NCBI GenBank assembly: GCA_964655195.1
Contig: CAZZLK010000059.1
Span: forward strand, 1 to 24,803
From: DUMJ01 sp964655195
GTDB lineage: Bacteria > DUMJ01
DNA length: 24,803 nucleotides
Direction: 5' to 3'
Shown here in pieces: positions 13,760-21,577 of this stretch. The translations under genes were made by a program, and so were the position numbers. Positions within the stretch are counted from its first letter, which is position 1, and each line of letters opens with the position of its first letter. The notes beneath the pieces are model-generated. The model saw only the letters and a list, made by a program, of their open reading frames with translations. It had not been told where the DNA came from and did no database searches.

Positions 13760-15810
13760 AACTCTGGCAGGCTTATAGCCCCCATAGTTGGAAGAGCCTT
13801 CAGAGAGAAGCTGATAGAGGTAGTCTGAGTAGTATAATTGTACCTAAGATTCATCTCCCAGCAGTGCAGGTCATAGTTGATTCTTATCTCCTGAAACTGG
13901 AAGGTCTGGGCGTAAAATTTCCAGGACATATCTAATTTCCACTTTGGATCTATCCTGAAGCTTATAGTAGATACTGCGGTGATGTCCCCTAGGTAGTACG
14001 GATTTACCATTAGATTCAGAGAAACCTTATTCTCTTCATCTTTTTTCCAGGAACCATTTACTACAATCGGACTGAATACAGAGCTTAATATATCATATTT
14101 GGTTGATACCGTTACAGAATAATTGTCCCCTTTGGAGAGTAAGCTCCCCGATATAGAGTTTGATGGTAGGGCTGGCAGTTCGGAGAGTATATTGAACTGA
14201 GAATTCCCCCACCCCTCATTATAATCGTAAGATAGTGTGAGCTTTAGGTTCTGCACCAGGTCTTTTGACCACTTTGCATTTATCCCCAAGCCTGCTATAT
14301 AACTATCTGGAAGATAGTAAGAGCCATTTACCCTGAGAGATGATTCTAGATCACCCTCAAATATCTTTACAATTTTTGGCACAGCCTGAAGATTCCCCTT
14401 TATAGCAAATCCCTGAATATTTGTTGGGAGTTCCATATAGTTTCCAATATTCACTTCGCCCGTTATATTAATATCTGGAGATGTTAAAACACTGGAACTT
14501 ACCGACAGTTCTGGCATTTTGGTAAGTACACGAGCATAGCCAAACTGGGATAAGGATGTTACATCGGGATAGGATATAGTGAAGACCTCTCCCCTGACGT
14601 TCATATTCTGCACCTTTGTGCTGGCTGTAATTCTGTATTCACCCACCTCTGCAGGTATATCAGACTTTTTATAGTACCTATCTCTTAAGGAGATAGAGGT
14701 GTTTACATCCCCTATCTTGGTGGTAGCGGTTATCCTGTAGTCATTTGCCGATATAGGTACACCTCCACTCTCGTAGTATCTACTCGATAGAGATATGGAG
14801 GTATTTACATCCCCTATTTTTTCAGTTGCATTAAAACTGGTATTATAAGAACTCACATTACTTGTCCTGTTTTCTAGACCCTGATGGGAAAGTGAGTAAC
14901 CCTTGCTTGAAGCGCTCAATCTGTATTCCGATCTATCGTAGAATACACTTTCTCTATTGAACGCCCCACTCAGTTTTACATCCCCTATCTTTGCCTCCTG
15001 TGTAATACCTATATCTGCCTTAAGCTTCTCTAAAGATGGCAGCACATAGATGTTAGCAGACCCTGGTCCAACATCTCTGATATTGTAGAATTCGGTAAGT
15101 CCTAACCCTACCCCTGTCTTTTCTGCGAATTCAACAGTAGCATATCCATACAGGTCTCTACTCTGATAATGACTGTAGAATGTCTTTACGTAGTAACCTT
15201 TATCGATGGAATTCCCGATCTCTGGAATAACGGGCTGTCTATCTGGATATTCAAAGAGGAGGTTGTAATATGGCAAGGAAAAGAGCCTTGTATTGCCTAT
15301 ATAGAAGCTCACATCCACCGCATATAACCTCTCCTGAGGATATATGGCAAGCTCTTTAGCCTTAATGTGATAATGGGGTGATTTTAAGTCACATGTGGTG
15401 AAAGACATCTCTTCCCCTTTTATGCTTCCGTCAGGACTTCTTTCTAGACTGTTGCCTTTAATATAAATAAATCCCTTCACACTTCTATCTGTTATCTCAC
15501 CCGATACATCATCTAACTGAAACTTGTCCTCTTTGAGAAAGAGGGTCAATTTCTCCCCACCGAGTGTATTCTTTTCCTGTTTTATTCTGACATTACCCTT
15601 TGCCATTAATATCCATGTCTTAGGGTCCAGCTCTAAATAATTTGCTTCCAGCATTATGTCCTTGTATTCTGCGCTGATATTTCCAACAGCTATTATCAAT
15701 TCCTGGGAGATTGTTATCTGGTCGCCCCTGAGCCTCACGGGAGAACTGGCATAGACTGAGTTTTCAGTTATAAGTACTATTAGTGCTATAAAGATAATCA
15801 ATCTCTTCAT
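13756..15810 (-). CDS. lptD: LptD/OstA-like outer-membrane LPS assembly protein
   Basis: A 684-residue LptD-like protein, which with LptE inserts lipopolysaccharide into the outer leaflet. It has a signal peptide (MKRLIIFIALIVLITENSVYA), then an OstA/LptA-like jelly-roll (about 25-180) with GNVRIKQEK and GEEMSFTTCDLKSPHYHIKA. SFYIGNTRLFSLPYYN marks the entry to the barrel. The rest alternates like beta strands and ends in Phe. It has exactly two cysteines, C140 and C650 (HCWEM). It is shorter than E. coli LptD (about 780). Two near-identical 34-residue units lie at 331-398. The start ATG has AGGAGAG upstream. No LptE or LptA is nearby. Confidence 0.87.
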   Translation of the reverse strand: MKRLIIFIALIVLITENSVYASSPVRLRGDQITISQELIIAVGNISAEYKDIMLEANYLELDPKTWILMAKGNVRIKQEKNTLGGEKLTLFLKEDKFQLDDVSGEITDRSVKGFIYIKGNSLERSPDGSIKGEEMSFTTCDLKSPHYHIKAKELAIYPQERLYAVDVSFYIGNTRLFSLPYYNLLFEYPDRQPVIPEIGNSIDKGYYVKTFYSHYQSRDLYGYATVEFAEKTGVGLGLTEFYNIRDVGPGSANIYVLPSLEKLKADIGITQEAKIGDVKLSGAFNRESVFYDRSEYRLSASSKGYSLSHQGLENRTSNVSSYNTSFNATEKIGDVNTSISLSSRYYESGGVPISANDYRITATTKIGDVNTSISLRDRYYKKSDIPAEVGEYRITASTKVQNMNVRGEVFTISYPDVTSLSQFGYARVLTKMPELSVSSSVLTSPDINITGEVNIGNYMELPTNIQGFAIKGNLQAVPKIVKIFEGDLESSLRVNGSYYLPDSYIAGLGINAKWSKDLVQNLKLTLSYDYNEGWGNSQFNILSELPALPSNSISGSLLSKGDNYSVTVSTKYDILSSVFSPIVVNGSWKKDEENKVSLNLMVNPYYLGDITAVSTISFRIDPKWKLDMSWKFYAQTFQFQEIRINYDLHCWEMNLRYNYTTQTTSISFSLKALPTMGAISLPEF
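14617..14820 (-). repeat. Tandem 34-residue repeat inside lptD
   Basis: Residues 331-364 and 365-398 of the LptD-like protein are two adjacent copies of one unit of 102 bases. Both begin KIGDVNTSISL, continue to RYY and end in YRIT. A third, diverged copy starts at K274 (KIGDVKLSGAF ... SEYRLSAS). Each unit is about the size of a beta hairpin, so the barrel probably grew by hairpin duplication. Confidence 0.85.
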
Positions 15811-15847
15811 ACTCTCTCCTATCTTCTCAGTAGAGTTATTTCTCTTA

Positions 15848-15853
15848 AGTATA
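15848..15853 (-). promoter_or_regulatory. Possible -10 element for lptD
   Basis: On the minus strand TATACT lies 38 bases before the lptD ATG, a sensible distance for a sigma-70-type -10 box. No good -35 hexamer is present 16-18 bases upstream, so this is tentative. Confidence 0.35.
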
Positions 15854-15881
15854 CCATAAGAAGGGGGGATTAATATTCCTG

Positions 15882-15910
15882 TTGCTAAACTTTTATTTTT
15901 GTGGTAAAAT
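15882..15910 (+). promoter_or_regulatory. Sigma-70-type promoter for tRNA-Ser and downstream operon
   Basis: TTGCTA (15882-15887), a 17-base spacer and TAAAAT (15905-15910) form a good housekeeping promoter. The expected start is about 15917, just before tRNA-Ser at 15923. With no other promoter or terminator evident, it may drive both tRNAs and the phoH operon. Confidence 0.7.
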
Positions 15911-15922
15911 CTTCCTAGGTAT

Positions 15923-16019
15923 GGAGAGGTGGCCGAGTAGGTCTAAGGCGGTCGCCTGCTAAGCGATTGGATGTGTTTCAAAGCACATCCCGTGGGTTCG
16001 AATCCCACCCTCTCCGCCA
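15923..16019 (+). tRNA. trnS: tRNA-Ser (anticodon GCU)
   Basis: A 97-nt type II tRNA. The acceptor stem GGAGAGG (15923-15929) pairs with CCTCTCC (16009-16015), followed by discriminator G and encoded CCA (16017-16019). The anticodon loop CTGCTAA gives GCT, reading AGC/AGU. The long variable arm, GATGTG-type stem closing on TTTCAAAG, is typical of serine tRNAs. The T arm GTGGG/CCCAC with TTCGAAT precedes the acceptor. Confidence 0.97.
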
Positions 16020-16026
16020 TTTTAAA

Positions 16027-16103
16027 GTGCCTGTAGTTCAGCTGGATAGAACGGTGGACTCCGGATCCACTGGTGGGGAGTTCGAATCTCCCCAGGCACA
16101 CCA
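16027..16103 (+). tRNA. trnR: tRNA-Arg (anticodon CCG)
   Basis: A 77-nt cloverleaf. The acceptor GTGCCTG (16027-16033) pairs with CAGGCAC (16093-16099), with discriminator A and encoded CCA (16101-16103). The anticodon stem GTGGA/TCCAC holds loop CTCCGGA, giving CCG, which reads CGG. The T arm GGGAG/CTCCC is intact. CGN codons are rare in the genes here, so this is a minor-codon tRNA. It lies seven bases after tRNA-Ser and eight before the phoH ribosome-binding site. Confidence 0.97.
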
Positions 16104-16124
16104 GAGGTAGAGGTGATTTAATCT

Positions 16125-17090
16125 ATAGAAAGGTATATAGAGTTTGAAGATATAAGGACTTTGAAGAATCTATTGGGGAATTTAGATGAAAATTTAGTCT
16201 TTCTCTCTGAAAGGACAAATACGGAGATATTTTTGGTTGAGCATGGTTTGTGTATAAGGGGTAGGGATGAGGATGTGGAAAAGACAGTATCTATTGTAGA
16301 AGATCTGTCGAGGATAGCGAAAAAAGGTCATATGGTGGGTAAGAAGGATATAAGCTTATTGCTTGAATATCCCGAGAAAGACCCGATTAATATAAGCTCT
16401 CTAAGGGATGATGTTATCCTTGTAACTCCTAGAGGTAAGAGGGTTTTCCCGAAGACTCCGGGCCAGAAGAGATATGTGGATACGATGAGAAACTATGACC
16501 TTGTCTTTGCCATTGGTCCTGCAGGGACAGGGAAGACCTATCTTGCTATGGCTATGGCGCTTGTGGCACTTAAGAATAAGTCTGTAGCAAGGATTATACT
16601 TACTCGTCCGGCTATCGAGGCTGGAGAGAGACTGGGATTTTTACCTGGAGATTTACAGGAAAAGGTAGACCCTTATCTTAGACCATTATATGATGCGCTG
16701 TATGATATGTTAGAGGCAGAAAAGATTCAGAAGTATATGGAGAGAGGTATTATAGAAGTAGCTCCCCTTGCATATATGAGGGGAAGGACTCTTAACGATG
16801 CCTTTGTCATACTTGATGAGGCACAGAATACTACTCCAGAACAGATGAAGATGTTTCTCACCAGAATGGGTTTTGGTTCTAAGTATGTGGTAACTGGAGA
16901 TATAACTCAGATAGACTTGCCTTCAGATAGAGAATCAGGACTTATTCAGGCTCAGAGGATACTTAAGGATGTAGAAGGGTTAGCCTTTGTATACCTGACA
17001 GAGCAGGACGTCGTTAGACACGACCTGGTTCAGAGGATCATAAAGGCTTATAATATCTATGAATCTAACAATAGAACAAATAGGAGATAG
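16125..17090 (+). CDS. phoH: PhoH-family ATPase
   Basis: A PhoH (YbeZ-like) P-loop ATPase, linked to RNA metabolism and usually a neighbour of ybeY. Walker A is GPAGTGKTYLA; Walker B and following are FVILDEAQNTTPEQMKMFLTRMG and VVTGDITQIDLP. The first canonical in-frame start is TTG 16161 (309 residues). However, the upstream frame encodes ERYIEFEDIRTLKNLLGN, which looks like the normal PhoH N terminus, back to a stop at 16119-16121. A strong ribosome-binding site AGGTGAT (16111-16117) is seven bases before ATA 16125. I place the start there (321 residues, the usual size). The choice is uncertain; a base error turning ATG into ATA is also possible. Confidence 0.85.
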   Translation: MERYIEFEDIRTLKNLLGNLDENLVFLSERTNTEIFLVEHGLCIRGRDEDVEKTVSIVEDLSRIAKKGHMVGKKDISLLLEYPEKDPINISSLRDDVILVTPRGKRVFPKTPGQKRYVDTMRNYDLVFAIGPAGTGKTYLAMAMALVALKNKSVARIILTRPAIEAGERLGFLPGDLQEKVDPYLRPLYDALYDMLEAEKIQKYMERGIIEVAPLAYMRGRTLNDAFVILDEAQNTTPEQMKMFLTRMGFGSKYVVTGDITQIDLPSDRESGLIQAQRILKDVEGLAFVYLTEQDVVRHDLVQRIIKAYNIYESNNRTNRR

Positions 17091-19164
17091 ATTAATCTCC
17101 TATATAAAGGATCTAGATCTTTTTCTCTCTCAATTCTTCTCCAAAGCTGTAAAGAGTAGAGAAATAGTTTGGATAGTGGTCTTTCTCTTTTATTTTGGGG
17201 TCCTTGTCTCCGATTTCCTACCATCTTCGATAAATATCAGTATAGGACAGGTTGCACCTACAGACATTATTTCTCCCAGGACTATGGAATTTGTCGATGT
17301 TGAAAGGACTGAGCAACTTAGAGAACAGGCAGTTAAAGAGGTAAAACCTGTCTATGAACTTGATACTATGGTAGAACTCCAGGCTATAGACGATATTACA
17401 CGTTTCTTCAATACCCTAGAGAGGGCTCAGGTCAAGAGCTTTGTCGAATTAAAGAAGATTTTACCGATAAAACTTACCGATAGTACTGTTAAGGCACTCT
17501 TTTCTCTCAGGCGTGACCAGCTGCATAAACTTAGGAGCACTGTTGTTCAGATAGTAAGAGGAGTTCTAAACAAAGGCATATCTCCACAGAGTCTCAATCT
17601 GATAGATCAGCTAATTCAGAGTGAAAGCTCAGCCCTTGATATACCTCAGGACCTGAGAGATATTGCAGTTACGTTATCTAAATACTTTATCAGGCCTAAC
17701 CTCTTTCTTAATGTTGAGGAGACCTTGAGACGTCAGAATGAGGCAAAAAATTCTGTACAACCTGTAAAGTATAAAGTCCTTAAAGGTCAGGTTATTGTTC
17801 GAAGGGGAGATATAGTAACTAGGGAACATATGAAATACCTGGATGCCCTGGGTCTTACCAGGAGTCAGGTCAACGTACTTGGTATTATTGGCCTTGGAAT
17901 GGTAATATTCTTAAGCGAGTTAACTATTGTAGAGTTTATAAAAAGTTATATCCCCAATATATACAACAGTATCTCTTTAAACTGGCTGGTTGCTATTCTT
18001 TTGATTATTGGACTCATCATCGTTAAAGGTTTCTCTCTACTATCCATATATCTTATACCTCTGGCAACACTTTCAATGTTGGCTACCGTCTTATTGGATT
18101 ATAGACTTTCTATTCTTATCCTTGTATTTTCTGGTATCTTACCCAATATCTCTAATCCAGATATCCTGAGATTTTATCCGCCTCTGTTCATAGGCTCTAT
18201 GATGGGGGTACTGGCAACTAAGGATATTACTCAGAGGGGAGATCTGACAAGGGCTGGACTCTGGATAGCATTGACTCAGGTAATTGGAGTAGGAGCTATA
18301 TCACTTATAGGCTATGGAGACTTGAGAAGTATCATACTTAATATGGTATATGGCCTGGGGTCAGGATTACTATCTTCTATCCTAGCCATTGGTCTTATGC
18401 CATACTTTGAGCATCTCTTTCAGATATTGACCCCAATCAGACTTACAGAGCTTATAAATTTCTCTCAGCCACTACTGAAAAGACTTATGTTAGAGGCTCC
18501 TGGTACGTATCACCATTCTATACTTATAGGTAATCTGGCAGAATCCGCAGGAGAAGCTCTTGGGGCTAATCTGCCGCTTATCAGAGCAGGCTCTTACTAT
18601 CATGATATTGGTAAGGTAAGAAGGCCTTATTTCTTTATAGAAAACCAGCTAGGAGGAGAGAATCTACACGATAAATTGCCTCCCAGTCTTAGCAGACTCA
18701 TCATACTTCAGCATGTTGATGACGGAGTTATGCTAGCCAGACAGTATAAGATCCCAGAGCAGATAATAGATTTTATAAGAGAACATCATGGCACATCTCT
18801 AGTTTCATACTTTTATCATAAGGCTTTGAAAGAGAACCCCAATAGTGTGAGGGAAGAGGAGTACAGGTATAGAGGTCCAAAGCCTAGGAGTAAAGAGACC
18901 GCCATAGTTATGCTGGCAGATGCGGTAGAGGCAGCAGTTAGGTCTCTCGAGCATCCTACTCCACAGAAGATAGAAGATACAGTCAGGGGTATAATAGAGG
19001 AACGCCTGAATGATGGACAGCTAGATGAGAGTCCACTTACACTTAGAGACCTGAATGTTATAGCTGAATCATTTGTAAAGGTCTTAAATGGTCTTTTCCA
19101 TCCGAGGATAGAATATCCAGATCTACAAAAGGAGGCAAAGACTTTTGTCAATAGAAGTATTTAA
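17059..19164 (+). CDS. pgpH: PgpH/YqfF-type 7TM HD phosphodiesterase
   Basis: A 701-residue membrane protein of the 7TMR-HD family; characterised members (PgpH) hydrolyse cyclic di-AMP. A first membrane segment lies near residues 35-55. An extracytoplasmic 7TMR-HDED domain runs to about 285, with the conserved APTDIISPRTMEFVDVERT and VKPVYELD. A bundle of membrane helices follows to about 460. The cytosolic HD domain has GTYHHSILIGNLAE (H485/H486) and YYHDIGKVRRP (H515-D516), with EHHGTSLVSYFYHKA and DAVEAAVRSL later. It overlaps phoH by 32 bases and its weak ribosome-binding site makes the exact start uncertain. A hairpin (17081-17102) sits over the junction. The order phoH-yqfF-ybeY is conserved in many bacteria. 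Confidence 0.93.
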   Translation: MNLTIEQIGDRLISYIKDLDLFLSQFFSKAVKSREIVWIVVFLFYFGVLVSDFLPSSINISIGQVAPTDIISPRTMEFVDVERTEQLREQAVKEVKPVYELDTMVELQAIDDITRFFNTLERAQVKSFVELKKILPIKLTDSTVKALFSLRRDQLHKLRSTVVQIVRGVLNKGISPQSLNLIDQLIQSESSALDIPQDLRDIAVTLSKYFIRPNLFLNVEETLRRQNEAKNSVQPVKYKVLKGQVIVRRGDIVTREHMKYLDALGLTRSQVNVLGIIGLGMVIFLSELTIVEFIKSYIPNIYNSISLNWLVAILLIIGLIIVKGFSLLSIYLIPLATLSMLATVLLDYRLSILILVFSGILPNISNPDILRFYPPLFIGSMMGVLATKDITQRGDLTRAGLWIALTQVIGVGAISLIGYGDLRSIILNMVYGLGSGLLSSILAIGLMPYFEHLFQILTPIRLTELINFSQPLLKRLMLEAPGTYHHSILIGNLAESAGEALGANLPLIRAGSYYHDIGKVRRPYFFIENQLGGENLHDKLPPSLSRLIILQHVDDGVMLARQYKIPEQIIDFIREHHGTSLVSYFYHKALKENPNSVREEEYRYRGPKPRSKETAIVMLADAVEAAVRSLEHPTPQKIEDTVRGIIEERLNDGQLDESPLTLRDLNVIAESFVKVLNGLFHPRIEYPDLQKEAKTFVNRSI

Positions 19165-19546
19165 TACACATCCGAATATAAGGTTTAATAGGAATAATCT
19201 GAAAAAGTTCATCAGGGAGAAACTTAGAGAACTTAATGTCAAGGAGAAGGAGATAAATATAGTCCTAACAGACGATGAATATATAAGAAGTCTCAACAAG
19301 AACTATAGAGGGATGGATTCTTCTACTGATGTCCTGAGCTTCTCTATGGATGAGAATATCCTCTGGGGAGATATCTACATATCTCTTGATACTGCACTTA
19401 AGCAGGCAGAAGAACATGGCTGGGATCTAGAGAGAGAGATAAAGTTTCTGGCGATTCATGGTCTCTTACATCTTCTCGGTTACAATGATGAGGATGAAGA
19501 GGGTTACAATACTATGATGAAACTTGCTGAAGAACTTCTTACTTAG
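19145..19546 (+). CDS. ybeY: Endoribonuclease/rRNA maturation factor YbeY
   Basis: YbeY is a zinc-dependent protein needed for 16S rRNA 3' processing and ribosome quality control. The 133-residue product has the family motifs NKNYRGMDSSTDVLSFSM (51-68), WGDIYIS (74-80) and the metal motif AIHGLLHLLGYND (103-115). The usual H-x3-H-x5-H zinc site reads H105-x3-H109-x5-D115: the third ligand position is Asp. The TTG start is supported by AAGGAGG nine bases upstream and overlaps pgpH by 20 bases. It is followed by dgkA-PAP2 after three bases. Confidence 0.95.
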   Translation: MSIEVFNTHPNIRFNRNNLKKFIREKLRELNVKEKEINIVLTDDEYIRSLNKNYRGMDSSTDVLSFSMDENILWGDIYISLDTALKQAEEHGWDLEREIKFLAIHGLLHLLGYNDEDEEGYNTMMKLAEELLT

Positions 19547-19549
19547 CCT

Positions 19550-20251
19550 ATGGAAAAGACGAAGTCCTTTGCTGAGAGTGTCGATTTAGCCATACAGGGG
19601 ATTGTATCTGCTTTTAGAAGAGAGAAAAATTTTAGACTGGATCTACTCTTTGCTGGAGTTGTCATCCTGTGTGGAATAATTTTAGACCTTACTAGGATAG
19701 AGCTGGCAATATTATTCTTTACTATTGCATTAGTCCTTTCCGCAGAACTATTTAATACCGCTATAGAAAAATTTCTAGATGTGGTAAACGATGCCTATGA
19801 TCCTAAGATAAAGTTCGTGAAAGATGTATCTGCTGGAGCTGTTCTTATTACGGTCTTGACATCTGTAGTTGTGGGGTATCTTGTATTCTATCCACATCTC
19901 GATCTTCCATTCAAGATCACCGTCAGAGCACTAAGGACGATCCCTTATCACCTGACCATTGCTGGCGTAATTCTTGTGATAATCACAGTTGTTATCCTTA
20001 AAGGTATAACTGGAAATAGATTTTTAAGGGGCGGTGTTGTTAGCGGCCACTCTGCTGTGGCTTTTAGTTTGGCTATAGCTATTGCCTATCTCTCTAATTC
20101 TCTGGCGATAAGTATTTTAGGTTTTATTCTTGCTCTTATGGTTGCCCAGAGCAGGGTGGAGGGAAAGATTCATTCTTTGAGAGAAGTGATATTGGGATCT
20201 TTTTTAGGTATAATAGTAATGTTGACGATATTTAAATTTCTCATCAGGTAG
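19550..20251 (+). CDS. Diacylglycerol/undecaprenol kinase fused to PAP2 phosphatase
   Basis: A 233-residue membrane protein with two lipid-phosphate domains. Residues 1-115 are a DgkA-type kinase: AFRREKNFRLD (21-31) and AELFNTAIEKFLDVV (65-79) with the conserved Glu residues, then KFVKDVSAGAVL. Residues 125-233 are a PAP2 phosphatase: KGITGNRFLRGG (151-162), SGHSAVAFS (165-173) and SRVEGKIHSLREV (201-213), whose H208 would be the nucleophile. Kinase and phosphatase act in opposite directions on lipids such as undecaprenol or diacylglycerol phosphate. In other genomes the kinase alone occupies this slot between ybeY and cdd. Confidence 0.9.
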   Translation: MEKTKSFAESVDLAIQGIVSAFRREKNFRLDLLFAGVVILCGIILDLTRIELAILFFTIALVLSAELFNTAIEKFLDVVNDAYDPKIKFVKDVSAGAVLITVLTSVVVGYLVFYPHLDLPFKITVRALRTIPYHLTIAGVILVIITVVILKGITGNRFLRGGVVSGHSAVAFSLAIAIAYLSNSLAISILGFILALMVAQSRVEGKIHSLREVILGSFLGIIVMLTIFKFLIR

Positions 20252-20266
20252 GAGGGAAATGACTCT

Positions 20267-21577
20267 TTGGAAGGCGGTGGTAGTTTTTGGCTTGACTATA
20301 TCTTGATGTTTCTGTTCCTTTCTTTATCTGCTTATTTTATGAGTTCTGAGACTGCTATAACTGCGGTAAGCAAGGTAAGACTCAGGCAGTTAGAGAATGA
20401 GGGGGATGAAAGGGCCAGGAAGTTAAACAATCTACTTAAGGATTCTACTAGATTACTTTCGACTATACTTTTTGGAAATAATATTGCTCAAAATGCCCTG
20501 ACTGCAATCTTAACTGCTGTAACTCTCAGATGGTTGAGTAATCTGAACTTAAATCCAGGATGGGCAATTCCTATCTCCACCATCATTTCAACATTTCTCA
20601 TCCTGATTTTTGCCGAGGTAACTCCCAAGTCTTACGCCTTTCAGAGGGCTGAGAAGGTAGCCTTATTTACCGCTGCTCCCCTCTCTTTACTCCATAGACT
20701 CTTTTCTCCCGTGGCTATAGTTATGACTACGGTAGCCAATCTGATACTCAAAGTCTTTGGACTTAAACTGGTAAATCCTGAGCCATTTGTAACCGAGGAA
20801 GAGATAAAGACTCTGGTAGACATAGGAGAAGAGGAAGGGATAATAGAAGAGGAGGAGCGAGAGATTATAGAGGGTGTATTTGAGTTCTCAGAGACCCTGG
20901 CAAGAGAAGTTATGGTCCCGAGGGTTGATATAGTTGCCCTGGATGTCAACTCGACATTCGAAGAGGCTATAGATACGATAAATATGAGTGGACATTCTCG
21001 AATACCTATCTATGAGGAGACCATTGATAACATAGTAGGTATCCTGTACGCCAAGGATCTACTAAAGTACTTTGGTCTAAAGAATCCTCCTCCTTTAAAG
21101 GCTATTATGAGGTCTCCTTACTATGTACCAGAGACCAAACCGATCGATGAGCTCTTTAGAGAGATGAGAGCTCAAAAGATCCATATGGCTATAATAATAG
21201 ACGAGTATGGTGGTACTGCCGGATTGGTCACTATTGAGGATATACTCGAAGAGCTGGTTGGAGAGATAATGGACGAGTATGATATAAATGAGGAGTCAAT
21301 GGTAAAGGAGATAGCCCCCGATGAACTCATAGTAGATGGCAGGATGAATCTTGAAGAGTTAAATGAACTGCTCGGGGTAAATCTACCTGCAGAGGAGACC
21401 GATACTATAGCTGGCTTTGTTTACGACCACATAAGTCATATACCTAAGGCAGGGGAAGAGTTTGAATATGATGGAGTTCTCATAAGAGTAGAGGAGGTTA
21501 GAGGTAGGAGGATTACAAAACTGAGGATAAAGAAGGTAACAAGAGGAGAGGAAGATGAAGGAGAAGAAGATGATTGA
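20267..21577 (+). CDS. CorC/HlyC-type CNNM transporter with CBS domains
   Basis: A 436-residue member of the hemolysin C/CorC-YfjD family (DUF21 plus CBS), associated with magnesium or cobalt efflux. The membrane CNNM domain (about 1-185) has SLSAYFMSSETAITAVSK, LFGNNIAQNALTA and AEVTPKSYAF. The acidic linker TEEEIKTLVDIGEEEGIIEEEE precedes two CBS domains (about 200-330) with REVMVPRVDIVALD, GHSRIPIYEE and EYGGTAGLVTIEDILEELVG. The C-terminal CorC_HlyC domain ends in an acidic tail. The start is TTG 20267, with AGGAGGG ten bases before it; no other in-frame start exists after the stop at 20249. It overlaps cdd by 23 bases. Confidence 0.92.
   Translation: MEGGGSFWLDYILMFLFLSLSAYFMSSETAITAVSKVRLRQLENEGDERARKLNNLLKDSTRLLSTILFGNNIAQNALTAILTAVTLRWLSNLNLNPGWAIPISTIISTFLILIFAEVTPKSYAFQRAEKVALFTAAPLSLLHRLFSPVAIVMTTVANLILKVFGLKLVNPEPFVTEEEIKTLVDIGEEEGIIEEEEREIIEGVFEFSETLAREVMVPRVDIVALDVNSTFEEAIDTINMSGHSRIPIYEETIDNIVGILYAKDLLKYFGLKNPPPLKAIMRSPYYVPETKPIDELFREMRAQKIHMAIIIDEYGGTAGLVTIEDILEELVGEIMDEYDINEESMVKEIAPDELIVDGRMNLEELNELLGVNLPAEETDTIAGFVYDHISHIPKAGEEFEYDGVLIRVEEVRGRRITKLRIKKVTRGEEDEGEEDD

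Noticed and set aside
14617..14820. CRISPR-like repeat array
   Set aside because: Only two copies, contiguous with no spacers, in frame within a coding gene; it is a protein repeat.
20259..20306. A 15-codon mini-gene (ATG 20259) overlapping the corC start
   Set aside because: The AGGAGGG site is only two bases from this ATG but ten from the corC TTG, so it more likely serves corC. The peptide has no recognisable feature.
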